A DNA stretch of 64,000 nt from Euonymus europaeus (lineage: Eukaryota; Streptophyta; Magnoliopsida; Celastrales; Celastraceae), in assembly GCA_963580455.1 (NCBI GenBank), contig OY756972.1, positions 12,973,001 to 13,037,000 of the forward strand, in the 5' to 3' direction. Under the pieces are notes generated by a model. That model ran no database searches. It was not told the origin of the DNA and saw only the letters and a program-made list of their open reading frames with translations. Below are positions 14,641-28,600 of this stretch, piece after piece; the first letter of the stretch is position 1; each line of letters opens with the position of its first letter. Made by a program: the position numbers and the translations under genes.

Positions 14641-16720
14641 GTTATACACATAAAATTTGACATATAAGAACTATAAAAATTGTACACCGAGCAACTTTGG
14701 TGATCCGAAGTTGCTCAACTCTCTCTATGGAGGAGCTTTTAACGGTTTTGTCCATTTGTCATTTAAAGTTGGTGTTTTGGCATCGAAATAATCTAGGAAG
14801 CTTATACTCATAAAATTTGACATATAAGAACAATAAAAATTGCACACCGAGCAACTTTGATGATCCGAAATTGCTCAACTCTCTCTATGGAGGAGCTTTT
14901 AACGGTTTTGTCCATTTCTCATAGAAAGTTGGTGTTTTGGCATCAAAATAATCTAGGAAACTTATACTCGTAAAATTTGACATAGAAGAACAATAAAAAG
15001 TCTATCCCGAGCGACTTTGATAGTCCGAAGTTCCTCAACTCTCTCTATGGAGGAGCTTTTAACGGTTTTGTTAATTTGTCATAGAAAGTTGGTGTTTTGG
15101 CATCGAAATAATCTATGAAGCTTATACTCATAAAATTTGACATATAAGAACAATACAAAGTGGACACCGAGCAACTTTGATGGTCCGAAGTTTCTCAACA
15201 CTCTCTATGGAGGAGCTTTTAACGGTTTTGTCCATTTGTCATAGAAAGTTGGTGTTTTGGCATTGAAATAATCTAGGAAGGTTATACTCATAAAATTTGA
15301 CATATAAGAACAGTAAAAAATCTATCCCGAGCGACTTTGATAGTCCGAAGTTGCTCATCTCTCTCTATGGAGGAGCTTTTAATGGTTTTGTCTATTTGTC
15401 ATAGAAAGTTGGTGTTTTCGCATCGAAATAATCCAGGAAGGTTATACACATAAAATTTGACACATAAGAACTATAAAAATTGTACACCGAGCAACTATGA
15501 GGGTCCGAAGTTGCTCAACTCTCTCTTTGGAGGAGCTTTTAACGGTTTTGTCAATTTGTCATAGAAAGTTGGTGTTTTGTCATCGAAATAATCTAGGAAG
15601 CTTATACTCATAAAATTTGACATATAAGAACAATAAAAATTGTACACCGAACAACTTTGATGGTCCGAAGTTGATCAACTCTCTCTTTGGAGGAGCTTTT
15701 AACGGTTTTGTCCATTTGTCATGGAAAGTTGGTGTTTTGGCGTCGAAATAATCTAGGAAGGTTATACTCATAAAATTTGACATATAAGAACAATAAAAAG
15801 TCTATCTCGAGCGACTTTGATAGTCCGAAGTTCCCGAACTCTCTCTATGTAGGAGCTTTTTACTGTTTTGTCCATTTGTCATAGAAGTTAGTGTTTTGGC
15901 ATCGAAATAATCTAGGAAGCTTTTACTCATAAAATGTGACATATAAGAACAATAAAAATTGCACACCGAGCAACTTTGATGGTCCAAAGTTGCTCAACAC
16001 TCTCTACGGAGGAGCTTTTAACGGTTTTGTCAATTTGTCATAGAAAGTTGGTGTTTTGTCATCGAAATAATCTAGGAAGCTTATACTCATAAAATTTGAC
16101 ATATAAGAACAATAAAAATTGTACACCGAACAACTTTGATGGTCCGAAGTTGATCAACTCTCTCTATGGAGGAGCTTATAACGGTTTTGTCCATTTGTCA
16201 TGGAAAGTTGGTGTTTTGGCGTCGAAATAATCTAGGAAGGTTATACGCATAAAATTTGACATATAAGAACAATAAAAAGTCTATCTCGAGCGACTTTGAT
16301 AGTCCGAAGTTGCTGAACTCTCTCTATGTAGGAGCTTTTTACTGTTTTGTCCATTTGTCATAGAAGTCAGTGTTTTGGCATCGAAATAATCTAGGAAGCT
16401 TTTACTCATAAAATGTGACATATAAGAACAATAAAAAATCTATCCCGAGCGACTTTGATAGTCCGAAGTTGTTCATCTCTCTCTATGGAGGAGCTTTTAA
16501 TGGTTTTGTCCATTTGTCATAGAAAGTTGGTGTTTTGGCATTGAAATAATCTAGGAAGGTTGTACTCATAAAATTTGACATATAAGAACAATAAAAAATC
16601 TATCCCGTGCGACTTTGATAGTCCGAAGTTGCTCATCTCTCTCTATGGAGGAGCTTTTAACGGTTTTGTCCATTTGTCGTAGAAAGTTGGTGTTTTGGCA
16701 TCGAAATAATCTATGAAGCT
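14640..16720. repeat. 13-monomer segment duplicated 8,317 bp downstream
   Basis: About 2.08 kb here matches about 22957-25037 at a constant 8,317 bp offset (52 monomers less 3 bp). Shared markers are gcaactttggtgatccg, catttaaagttgg, caatacaaagtggacacc, the 159 bp monomer with catagaagttagtg, and the one with catagaagtcagtg (16361 and 24678). The right edge is near 16720, where tacaagaacaataaaaattg meets tataagaacagtaaaaaatc in the other copy. Confidence 0.8.
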
Positions 16721-19700
16721 TATACTCATAAAATTTGACATACAAGAACAATAAAAATTGTACACTGAGCAACTTTGATGGTCCGAAGTTGCTCAACACT
16801 CTCTATGGAGGAGCTTTTAACGGTTTTGTCCATTTGTCATAGAAAGTTGGTGTTTTGGCATCAAAATAATCTAGGAAACTTATACTCGTAAAATTTGACA
16901 TAAATGAACAGTAAAAAGTCTTTTCCGAGCGACTTTGATAGTCCGAAGTTGCTCAACTCTCTCTATGGATGAGCTTTTAACGGTTTTGTTTATTTGTCAT
17001 AGAAAGTTGTTGTTTTCGCATCGAAATAATCTATGAAGCTTATACTCATAAAATTTGACATACAAGAACAATAAAAAGTGTACACCGAGCAACTTTGATG
17101 GTCCGAAGTTGCTCAACAATCTCTATGGAGGAGCTTTTAACAGTTTTGTCCATTTGTCGTAGAAAGTTGGTGTTTTGGCATTGAAATAATCTAGGAAGGT
17201 TATACTCATAAAATTTGACATATAAGAACAATAAAAAATCAATCCCGAGCAACTTTGATAGTCCGAATTTGCTCATCTCTCTCTATAGAGGAGCTTTTAA
17301 CGGTTTTCTACATTTGTCATAGAAAGTTGGTGTTTTGGCATCGAAATAATCCAGGAAGGTTATACACATAAAATTTGACACATAAGAACTATAAAAATTG
17401 TACACCGAGCAACTATGAGGGTCCGAAGTTGCTCAACTCTCTCTATGGAGGAGCTTTTAACGATTTTATCAATTTGTCATAGAAAGTTGTGTTTTGTCAT
17501 CGAAATAATCTAGGAAGCTTATACTCATAAAATATGACATATAAGAACAATAATAATTGTACACCGAACGACTTTGATGGTCCGATGTTGATCAGTTCTC
17601 TCTATGGAGGAGCTTTTAACGGTTTTGTACATTTGTCATGGAAAGTTGGTGTTTTTGCGTCGAAATAATCTAGGAAGGTTATACTCATAAAATTTGACAT
17701 ATAAGAACAATAAAAAGTCTATCCCGAGCGACTTTGATAGTCCGAAGTTGCTCAACTCTCTCTATGTAGGAGCTTTTAACGGTTTTGTCCATTTGTCATA
17801 GAAAGTTGGTGTTTTGGCATCGAAATAATCTAGGAAGCTTATACTCATAAAATTTGACATATAAGAACAATAAAAATTGCACACCGAGCAACATTGATGA
17901 TCCGAAATTGCTCAACTCTCTCTATTGAGGAGCTTTTAACGGTTTTGTCCATTTGTCATAGAAAGTTGGTGTTTTGGCATCAAAATAATCTAGGAAACTT
18001 ATAGTCGTAAAATTTGACATAAAAGAACAGTAAAAAGTCTTTTCCGAACGACTTTGATAGTCCGAAGTTGCTCAACTCTCTCTATGGAGTAGCTTTTAAC
18101 GGTTTTGTCCATTTGTCATAGAAAGTTGGTGTTTTGGCATCGAAATAATCTATGAAGCTTATACTCATAAAATTTGACATACAAGAACAATAAAAATTGT
18201 ACACCGAGCAACTTTGATGGTCCGAAGTTGCTCAACACTCTCTATGGAGGAGCTTTTAACGGTTTTGTCCATTTGTCATAGAAAGTTGGTGTTTTGGCAT
18301 CAAAATAATCTAGGAAACTTATACTCGCAAAATTTGACATAAATGAACAGTAAAAAGTCTTTTCCGAGCGACTTTGATAGTCCGAAGTTGCTCAACTCTC
18401 TCTATGGAGGAGCTTTTAACGGTTTTGTCCATTTGTCATAGAAAGTTGGTGTTTTCGCATCGAAATAATCTATGAAGCTTATACTCATAAAATTTGACAT
18501 ACAAGAACAATAAAAAGTGTACACCGAGCAACTTTGATGGTCCGAAGTTGCTCAACACTCTCTATGGAGGAGCTTTTAACAGTTTTGTCCATTTGTCATA
18601 GAAAGTTGGTGTTTTGGCATTGAAATAATCTAGGAAGGTTATACTCATAAAATTTGACATATAAGAACAATAAAAAATCAATCCCGAGCAACTTTGATAG
18701 TCCGAATTTGCTCATCTCTCTCTATGGAGGAGCTTTTAACGGTTTTCTCCATTTGTCATAGAAAGTTGGTGTTTTGGCATCGAAATAATCCAGGAAGGTT
18801 ATACACATAAAATTTGACACATAAGAACTATAAAAATTGTACACCGAGCAACTATGAGGGTCCGAAGTTGCTCAACTCTCTCTATGGAGGAGCTTTTAAC
18901 GATTTTGTCAATTTGTCATAGAAAGTTGTGTTTTGTCATCGAAATAATCTAGGAAGCTTATACTCATAAAATATGACATATAAGAACAATAAAAATTGTA
19001 CACCGAACAACTTTGATGGTCCGATGTTGATCAGTTCTCTCTATGGAGGAGCTTTTAACGGTTTTGTACATTTGTCATGGAAAGTTGGTGTTTTTGCGTC
19101 GAAATAATATAGGAAGGTTATACTCATAAAATTTGACATATAAGAACAATAAAAAGTCTATCCCGAGCGACTTTGATAGTCCGAAGTTGCTCAACTCTCT
19201 CTATGTAGGAGCTTTTAACGGTTTTGTCCATTTGTCATAGAAAGTTGGTGTTTTGGCATCGAAATAATCTAGGAAGCTTATACTCATAAAATTTGACATA
19301 TAAGAACAATAAAAATTGCACACCGAGCAACATTGATGATCCGAAATTGCTCAACTCTCTCTATTGAGGAGCTTTTAACGGTTTTGTCCATTTGTCATAG
19401 AAAGTTGGTGTTTTGGCATCAAAATAATCTAGGAAACTTATACTCGTAAAATTTGACATAAAAGAACAGTAAAAAGTCTTTTCCGAGCGACTTTGATAGT
19501 CCGAAGTTGCTCAACTCTCTCTATGGAGGAGCTTTTAAGGGTTTTGTCCATTTGTCATAGAAAGTTGGTGTTTCGGCATCGAAATAATCTATGAAGCTTA
19601 TACACATAAAATTTGACATATAAGAACAATAAAAATTGCACACCGAGCAACTTTGATGATCCGAAATTGCTCAACTCTCTCTATGGAGGAGCTTTTAACG

Positions 19701-20900
19701 GTTTTTTCCATTTGTCATAGAAAGTTGGTGTTTTGGCATCAAAATAATCTAGGAAACTTATACTCGTAAAATTTGACATAAAAGAACAGTAAAAAGTCTT
19801 TTCCGAGCGACTTTGATAGTCCGAAGTTGCTCAACTCTCTGTATGGAGGAGCTTTTAACGGTTTTGTCCATTTGTCATAGAAAGTTGGTGTTTTGGCATC
19901 GAAATAATCTATGAAGCTTATACTCATAAATTTTGACTTTACAAGAACAATAAAAAGTGTACACCGAGCAACTTTGATGGTCCGAAGTTGCTCAACTCTC
20001 TCTATGGAGGAGCTTTTAAGGGTTTTGTCCATTTGTCATAGAAAGTTGGTGTTTTGGCATCGAAATAATCTATGAAGCTTATACACATAAAATTTGACAT
20101 ATAAGAACAATAAAAATTGCACACCGAGCAACTTTGATGATCCGAAATTGCTCAACTCTCTCTATGGAGGAGCTTTTAACGGTTTTGTCCATTTGTCATA
20201 GAAAGTTGGTGTTTTGGCATCAAAATAATCTAGGAAACTTATACTCGTAAAATTTGACATAAAAGAACAGTAAAAAGTCTTTTCCGAGCGACTTTGATAG
20301 TCCGAAGTTCCTCAACTCTCTGTATGGAGGAGCTTTTAACGGTTTTGTCCATTTGTCATAGAAAGTTGGTGTTTTGGCATCGAAATAATCTATGAAGCTT
20401 ATACTCATAAATTTTGACTTTACAAGAACAATAAAAAGTGTACACCGAGCAACTTTGATGGTCCGAAGTTGCTCAACTCTCTCTATGGAGGAGCTTTTAA
20501 GGGTTTTGTCCATTTGTCATAGAAAGTTGGTATTTTGGCATCGAAATAATCTATGAAGCTTATACACATAAAATTTGACATATAAGAACAATAAAAATTG
20601 CACACCGAGCAACTTTGATGATCCGAAATTGCTCAACTCTCTCTATGGAGGAGCTTTTAACGGTTTTGTCTATTTGTCATAGAAAGTTGGTGTTTTGGCA
20701 TCAAAATAATCTAGGAAACTTATACTCATAAAATTTGACATAAAAGAACAGTAAAAAGTCTTTTCCGAGCGACTTAGATAGTCCGAAGTTGCTCAACTCT
20801 CTCTATGGAGTAGCTTTTAACGGTTTTGTCCATTTGTCATAGAAAGTTGGTGTTTTGGCATCGAAATAATCTATGAAGCTTATACTCATAAAATTTGACA
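16720..20900. repeat. HOR family 1 resumed, including 9-monomer spacing and a 481 bp trimer
   Basis: The agttgtgttttg marker monomer reappears at 17485 and 18924, 1,439 bp (nine monomers less one) apart. Its distance from the marker at 12848 is 4,637 bp, spanning the inserted 14.6-16.7 kb segment. At 19.5-20.76 kb a trimer is locally repeated: the 161 bp monomer with cataaattttgactttac occurs near 19926 and 20407, 481 bp apart, with matching flanks including gagcttttaaggg near 20009 and 20490. Confidence 0.75.
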
Positions 20901-23200
20901 TACAAGAACAATAAAAATTGTACACCGAGCAACTTTGATGGTCCGAAGTTGCTCAACACTCTCTATGGAGGAGCTTTTAACGGTTTTGTCCATTTGTCAT
21001 AGAAAGTTGGTGTTTTGGCATCAAAATAATCTAGGAAACTTATACTCGTAAAATTTGACATAAATGAACAGTAAAAATTCTTTTCCGAGCGACTTTGATA
21101 GTCCGAAGTTGCTCAACTCTCTCTATAGAGGAGCTTTTAACGGTTTTGTCCATTTGTCGTAGAAAGTTTGTGTTTTCGCATCGAAATAATCTATGAAGCT
21201 TATACTCATAAAATTTGACATACAAGAACAATAAAAAGTGTACACCGAGCAACTTTGATGGTCCGAAGTTGCTCAACACTCTCTATGGAGGAGCTTTTAA
21301 CAGTTTTGTCCATTTGTCATAGAAAGTTGGTGTTTTGGCGTTGAAATAATCTAGGAAGGTTATACTCATAAAATTTGACATATAAGAACAATAAAAAATC
21401 TATCCCGAGCAACTTTGATAGTCCGAATTTGCTCATCTCTCTCTATGGAGGAGCTTTTAACGGTTTTCTCCATTTGTCATAGAAAGTTGGTGTTTTGGCA
21501 TCGAAATAATCCCGGAAGGTTATACACATAAAATTTGACACATAAGAACTATAAAAATTGTACACCGAGCAACTATGAGGGTCCGAAGTTGCTCAACTCT
21601 CTCTATGGAGGAGCTTTTAACGATTTTGTCAATTTGTCATAGAAAGTTGGTGTTTTGTGATCGAAATAATCTAGGAAGCTTATACTCATAAAATATGACA
21701 TATAAGAACAATAAAAATTGTACACCGAACAACTTTGATGGTCCGAAGTTGATCAGTTCTCTCTATGGAGGAGCTTTTAACGGTTTTGTACATTTGTCAT
21801 AGAAAGTTGGTGTTTTTGCATCGAAATAATCCAGGAAGGTTATACACATAAAATTTGACACATAAGAACTATAAAAATTGTACACCGAGCAACTATGAAG
21901 GTCCGAAGTTGCTCAACTCTCTCTATGGAGGAGCTTTTAACGGTTTTGTCAATTTGTCATAGAAAGTTGGTGTTTCGTCATCGAAATAATCTAGGAAGCT
22001 TATACACATAAAATTTGACACATAAGAACTATAAAAATTGTACACCGAGCAACTATGAAGGTCCGAAGTTGCTCAACTCTCTCTATGGTGAAGCTTTTAA
22101 CGGTTTTGTCCATTAGTCGTAGAAAGTTGGTGTTTTGGCATCGAAATAATCTAGGAAGCTTATACTCATAAATTTGACTTATAAGAACAATAAAAAGTGT
22201 ACACCGGGAAACTTCGATGGTCTGAAGTTGCTCAACTCTCTCTGTGGAGGAGCTTTTAACGTTTTTGTCCATTAGTCATAGAAAGTTGGTGTTTTGGCAT
22301 CGAAATAATCTAGCAAGGTTATATTCATAAAATTTGACATATAAGAACAAAAAAAAGTCTATCCTGAGCGACTTTGATAGTCCGAAGTTGCTCAACTCTC
22401 TCTATGGAGGAGCTTTTAAAGGTTTTCTCGATTTGTCATAGAAATTTGGTGTTTTGGCATCGAAATAATCCAGTAAGCTTGTACTCATAAAATTCGACAT
22501 ATAAGAACAATAAAAATTGTACACGGAGCAACTTTGATGATCCGAAGTTGCTCAACTCTCTCTATGGAGGTGCTTTTAACGGTTTCGTCCATTTGTCATA
22601 GAAAGTTGGTGTTTTGGCATCGAAATAATCTACGAAGCTTATACTCATAAAATTTGACATATAAGAACAATAAAAAGTGTACACCGAGCAACTATGATGG
22701 TCCGAAGTTGCTCAACACTCTCTATGGAGGAGCTTTTAACGGTTTTGTCCATTTGTCATAGAAAGTTGGTGTTTTGGCATCGAAATAATCTAGGAAGGTT
22801 ATACTCATAAAATTTGACATATAAGAACAATAAAAAACCTATCCCGTGCGACTTTGATAGTCCGAAGTTGCTCATCTCTCTCTATGGAGGAGCTTCTAAT
22901 GGTTTTCTCCATTTGTCATAGAAAGTTGGTGTTTTGGCATCGTAATAATCTAGGAAGCTTATACACATAAAATTTGACATATAAGAACTATAAAAATTGT
23001 ACACCGAGCAACTTTGGTGATCCGAAGTTGCTCAACTCTCTCTATGGAGGAGCTTTTAACGGTTTTGTCCATTTGTCATTTAAAGTTGGTGTTTTGGCAT
23101 CGAAATAATCTAGGAAGCTTATACTCATAAAATTTGACATATAAGAACAATAAAAATTGCACACCGAGCAACTTTGATGATCCGAAATTGCTCAACTCTC
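20900..23200. repeat. Mixed-monomer block, copy 2
   Basis: Collinear with about 0.6-3.4 kb. The offset changes from 20,312 to 19,833 bp near 22171, so three monomers present in copy 1 are absent here. It carries the cataaatttgacttataag 159 bp monomer once, where copy 1 has it twice. The aaaacctatcccgtgcg marker lies at 22834. It grades directly into the copy of the 14.6-16.7 kb segment. Confidence 0.75.
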
Positions 23201-25037
23201 TCTATGGAGGAGCTTTTAACGGTTTTGTCCATTTGTCATAGAAAGTTGGTGTTTTGGCATCAAAATAATCTAGGAAACTTATACTCGTAAAATTTGACAT
23301 AGAAGAACAGTAAAAAGTCTATCCCGAGCGACTTTGATAGTCCGAAGTTCCTCAACTCTCTCTATGGAGGAGCTTTTAACGGTTTTGTTAATTTGTCATA
23401 GAAAGTTGGTGTTTTGGCGTCGAAATAATCTATGAAGCTTATACTCATAAAATTTGACATGTAAGAACAATACAAAGTGGACACCGAGCAACTTTGATGG
23501 TCCGAAGTTTCCCAACACTCTCTATGGAGGAGCTTTTAACGGTTTTGTCCATTTGTCATAGAAAGTTGGTGTTTTGGCATTGAAATAATCTAGGAAGGTT
23601 ATACTCATAAAATTTGACATATAAGAACAGTAAAAAATCTATCCCGAGCGACTTTGATAGTCCGAAGTTGCTCATCTCTCTCTATGGAGGAGCTTTTAAT
23701 GGTTTTGTCTATTTGTCATAGAAAGTTGGTGTTTTCGCATCGAAATAATCCAGGAAGCTTATACACATAAAATTTGACACATAAGAACTATAAAAATTTT
23801 ACACCGAGCAACTATGAGGGTCCGAAGTTGCTCAACTCTCTCTTTGGAGGAGCTTTTAACGGTTTTGTCAATTTGTCATAGAAAGTTGGTGTTTTGTCAT
23901 CGAAATAATCTAGGAAGCTTATACTCATAAAATTTGACATATAAGAACAATAAAAATTGTACACCGAACAACTTTGATGGTCCGAAGTTGATCAACTCTC
24001 TCTATGGAGGAGCTTTTAACGGTTTTATCCATTTGTCATGGAAAGTTGGTGTTTTGGCGTCGAAATAATCTAGGAAGGTTATACTCATAAAATTTGACAT
24101 ATAAGAACAATAAAAAGTCTATCTCGAGCGACTTTGATGGTCCGAAGTTGCTGAACTCTCTCTATGTAGGAGCTTTTTACTGTTTTGTCCATTTGTCATA
24201 GAAGTTAGTGTTTTGGCATCGAAATAATCCAGGAAGCTTTTACTCATAAAATGTGACATATAAGAACAATAAAAATTGCACACCGAGCAACTTTGATGGT
24301 CCGAAGTTGCTCAACACTCTCTACGGAGGAGCTTTTAACGGTTTTGTCAATTTGTCATAGAAAGTTGGTGTTTTGTCATCGAAATAATCTAGGAAGCTTA
24401 TACTCATAAAATTTGACATATAAGAACAATAAAAATTGTACACCGAACAACTTTGATGGTCTGAAGTTGATCAACTCTCTCTATGGAGGAGCTTATAACG
24501 GTTTTGTCCATTTGTCATGGAAAGTTGGTGTTTTGGCGTCGAAATAATCTAGGAAGATTATACTCATAAAATTTGACATATAAGAACAATAAAAAGTCTA
24601 TCTCGAGCGACTTTGATAGTCCGAAGTTGCTGAACTCTCTCTATGTAGGAGCTTTTTACTGTTTTGTCCATTTGTCATAGAAGTCAGTGTTTTGGCATCG
24701 AAATAATCTAGGAAGCTTTTACTCATAAAATGTGACATATAAGAACAATAAAAAATCTATCCCGAGCGACTTTGATAGTCCGAAGTTGCTCATATCTCTC
24801 TATGGAGGAGCTTTTAATGGTTTTGTCCATTTGTCATAGAAAGTTGGTGTTTTGGCATTGAAATAATCTAGGAAGGTTGTACTCATAAAATTTGACATAT
24901 AAGAACAATAAAAAATCTATCCCGTGCGACTTTGATAGTCCGAAGTTGCTCATCTCTCTCTATGGAGGAGCTTTTAACGGTTTTGTCCATTTGTCGTAGA
25001 AAGTTGGTGTTTTGGCATCGAAATAATCTATGAAGCT
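22957..25037. repeat. Second copy of the 14.6-16.7 kb segment
   Basis: Partner of 14640-16720 at an 8,317 bp offset. The copies differ by scattered single bases, such as tttcccaacact against tttctcaacact near 23509, and accgagcaactttgatgg kept in both. It is followed at once by a two-monomer (320 bp) tandem duplication, so block copying and short-range copying overlap here. Confidence 0.8.
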
Positions 25038-25660
25038 TATACTCATAAAATTTGACATATAAGAACAGTAAAAAATCTATCCCGGGCGACTTTGATAGTC
25101 CGAAGTTGCTCATCTCTCTCTATGGAGGAGCTTTTAATGGTTTTGTCCATTTGTCATAGAAAGTTGGTGTTTTGGCATCGAAATAATCCAGGAAGGTTAT
25201 ACACATAAAATTTGACACATAAGAACTATAAAAATTGTACACCGAGCAACTATAAGGGTCCGAAGTTGCTCAACTCTCTCTATGGAGGAGCTTTTAACGG
25301 TTTTGTCCATTTGTCGTAGAAAGTTGGTGTTTTGGCATCGAAATAATCTATGAAGCTTATACTCATAAAATTTGACATATAAGAACAGTAAAAAATCTAT
25401 CCCGAGCGACTTTGATAGTCCGAAGTTGCTCATCTCTCTCTATGGAGGAGCTTTTAATGGTTTTGTCCATTTGTCATAGAAAGTTGGTGTTTTGGCATCG
25501 AAATAATCCAGGAAGGTTATACACATAAAATTTGACACATAAGAACTATAAAAATTGTACACCGAGCAACTATAAGGGTCCGAAGTTGCTCAACTCTCTC
25601 TTTGGAGGAGCTTTTAACGGTTTTGTCAATTTGTCATAGAAAGTTGGTGTTTTGTCATCG
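25000..25660. repeat. 320 bp two-monomer tandem duplication
   Basis: The pair of monomers carrying aagaacagtaaaaaatctat (near 25051 and 25371) and tccaggaaggttatacac (near 25188 and 25508) is repeated 320 bp apart with very few differences, for example cccgggcgac against cccgagcgac. This is the shortest clear whole-dimer duplication in the window. Confidence 0.8.
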
Positions 25661-28600
25661 AAATAATCTAGTAAGCTTATACTCATAAAATTTGACATAT
25701 ATGAACAATAAAAATTGTACACCGAACAACTTTGATAGTCCGAAGTTGATCATCTCTCTCTATGGAGGAGCTTTTAACGGTTTTGTCCATTTGTCATGAA
25801 AAGTTGGTGTTTTGGCGTCGAAATAATCTAGGAAGGTTATACTCATAAAATTTTACATATAAGAACAATAAAAAGTCTATCTCGAGCGACTTTGATAGTC
25901 CGAAGTTGCTCAACTCTCTCTATGTAGGAGCTTTTTACTGTTTTGTCCATTTGTCATAGAAAGTTGGTGTTTTGTCATCGAAATAATCTAGGAAGCTTTT
26001 ACTCATAAAATGTGACATATAAGAACAATAAAAATTGCACACCGAGATACTTTGATGGTCCGAAGTTGCTCAACACTCTCTACGGAGGAGCTTTTAACGG
26101 TTTTGTCAATTTGTCATAGAAAGTTGGTGTTTTGGCATCGAAATAGTCTAGAAAGGTTATACTCATAAAATTTGACATATAAGAACAATAAAAAGTCTAA
26201 CCCGAGCGACTTTGATAGTCCGAAGTTGCTGAACTCTCTCTATGTAGGAGCTTTTTACTGTTTTGTCCATTTGTCATAGAAGTTGGTGTTTTGGCATCGA
26301 AATAATCTAGGAAGCTTATACTCATAAAATGTGACATATATGAACAATAAAAATTGCACACCGAGCAACTTTGATGGTCCGAGGTTGCTCAACACTCTCT
26401 ACGGAGGAGCTTTTAACGGTTTTGTCCATTTGTCATAGAAAGTTGGTGTTTTGGCATCGAAATAATCTAGGAAGGTTAAACACATAAAATTTGACACATA
26501 AGATCTATAAAAATTGTACACCGAGCAACTATGAGGGTCCGAAGTTGCTCAACTCTCTCTATGGAGAAGCTTTTAACGGTTTTGTCAATTTGTCGTAGAA
26601 AGTTGGTGTTTTGTCATCGAAATAATCTAGGAAGCTTATACTCATAAAATTTGACATATAAGAACAATAAAAATTGTACACCGAACAACTTTGATGGTCC
26701 GAAGTTGACCAACTCTCTCTATGGAGGAGCTTTTAACGGTTTTGTCCATTTGTCATGGAAAGTTGGTGTTTTGGCGTCGAAATAATCTAGGAAGGTTATA
26801 CTCATAAAATTTGACATATAAGAACAATAAAAAGTCTTTCCCGAGCGACTTTGATAGTCCGAAGTTGCTGAACTCTCTCTATGTAGGAGCTTTTTACGGT
26901 TTTGTCCATTTGTCATAGAAAGTTGGTGTTTTGGCATCGAAATAATCTAGGAAGCTTATACTCATAAAATGTGACATATAGGAACAATAAAAATTGCACA
27001 CCGAGCAACTTTGATGGTCCGAGGTTGCTCAACACTCTCTATGGAGGAGCTTTTAACGGTTTTGTCCATTTGTCATAGAAAGTTGGTGTTTTGGCATCGA
27101 AATAATCTAGGAAGGTTATACTCATAAAATTTGACATATAAGAACAATAAAAAATCTATCCCGTGCGACTTTGATAGTCCGAAGTTGCTTATCTCTCTCT
27201 ATGGAGGAGCTTTTAACGGTTTTCTCCATTTGTCATAGAAAGTTGGTGTTTTGGCATCGAAATAATGTAGGAAGGTTATACTCATAAAATTTGACATATA
27301 AGAACAATAAAAAATCTATCCCGAGCGACTTTGATAGTATGAAGTTGATCATCTCTCTCTATGGAGGAGCTTTTAACGGTTTTCTCCATTTGTCATAGAA
27401 AGTTGGTGTTTTGTCATCGAAATAATCTAGGAAGCTTATACTCATAAAATTTGACATATAAGAACAATAAAAATTGTACACCGAACAACTTTGATGGTCC
27501 GAAGTTGATCAACTCTCTCTATGGAGGAGCTTTTAACGGTTTTGTCCATTTGTCATGGAAAGTAGGTGTTTTGGCGTCGAAATAATCTAGGAAGTTTATA
27601 CTCATAAAATTTGACATATAAGAACAATAAAAAGTCTATCCCGAGCGACTTTGATAGTCCGAAGTTGCTGAACTCTCTCTATGTAGGAGCTTTTTACGGT
27701 TTTGTCCATTTGTCATAGAAAGTTGGTGTTTTGGCATCGAAATAATCTAGGAAGCTTATACTCATAAAATGTGACATATAAGAACAATAAAAATTGCACA
27801 CCGAGCAACTTTGATGGTCCGAGGTTGCTCAACACTCTCTATGGAGGAGCTTTTAACGGTTTTGTCCATTTGTCATAGAAAGTTGGTGTTTTGGCATCGA
27901 AATAATCTAGGAAGGTTATACTCATAAAATTTGACATATAAGAACAATAAAAAATCTATCCCGAGCGACTTTGATAGTATGAAGTTGCTTATCTCTCTCT
28001 ATGGAGGAGCTTTTAACGGTTTTCTCCATTTGTCATAGAAAGTTGGTGTTTTGTCATCGAAATAATCTAGGAAGCTTATACTCATAAAATTTGACATATA
28101 AGAACAATAAAAATTGTACACCGAACAACTTTGATGGTCCGAAGTTGATCAACTCTCTCTATGGAGGAGCTTTTAACGGTTTTGTCCATTTGTCATGGAA
28201 AGTAGGTGTTTTGGCGTCGAAATAATCTAGGAAGTTTATACTCATAAAATTTGACATATAAGAACAATAAAAAGTCTATCCCGAGCGACTTTGATAGTCC
28301 GAAGTTGCTGAACTCTCTCTATGTAGGAGCTTTTTACGGTTTTGTCCATTTGTCATAGAAAGTTGGTGTTTTGGCATCGAAATAATCTAGGAAGCTTATA
28401 CTCATAAAATGTGACATATAAGAACAATAAAAATTGCACACCGAGAACCTTTGATGGTCCGAGGTTGCTCAACACTCTCTATGGAGGAGCTTTTAACGGT
28501 TTTGTCCATTTGTCATAGAAAGTTGGTGTTTTGGCATCGAAATAATCTAGGAAGGTTATACTCATAAAATTTGACATATAAGAACAATAAAAAATCTATC

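Noticed and set aside
19739..20032. Longest open frame, 97 codons on the minus strand, and about 40 similar frames of 60-97 codons
   Set aside because: All are read from satellite monomers and share the same recurring peptide fragments. The repeat is 160 bp, one more than a multiple of three, so each monomer changes frame and no frame stays open past about two monomers. There is no codon bias, domain or start context. They are chance frames, not genes.
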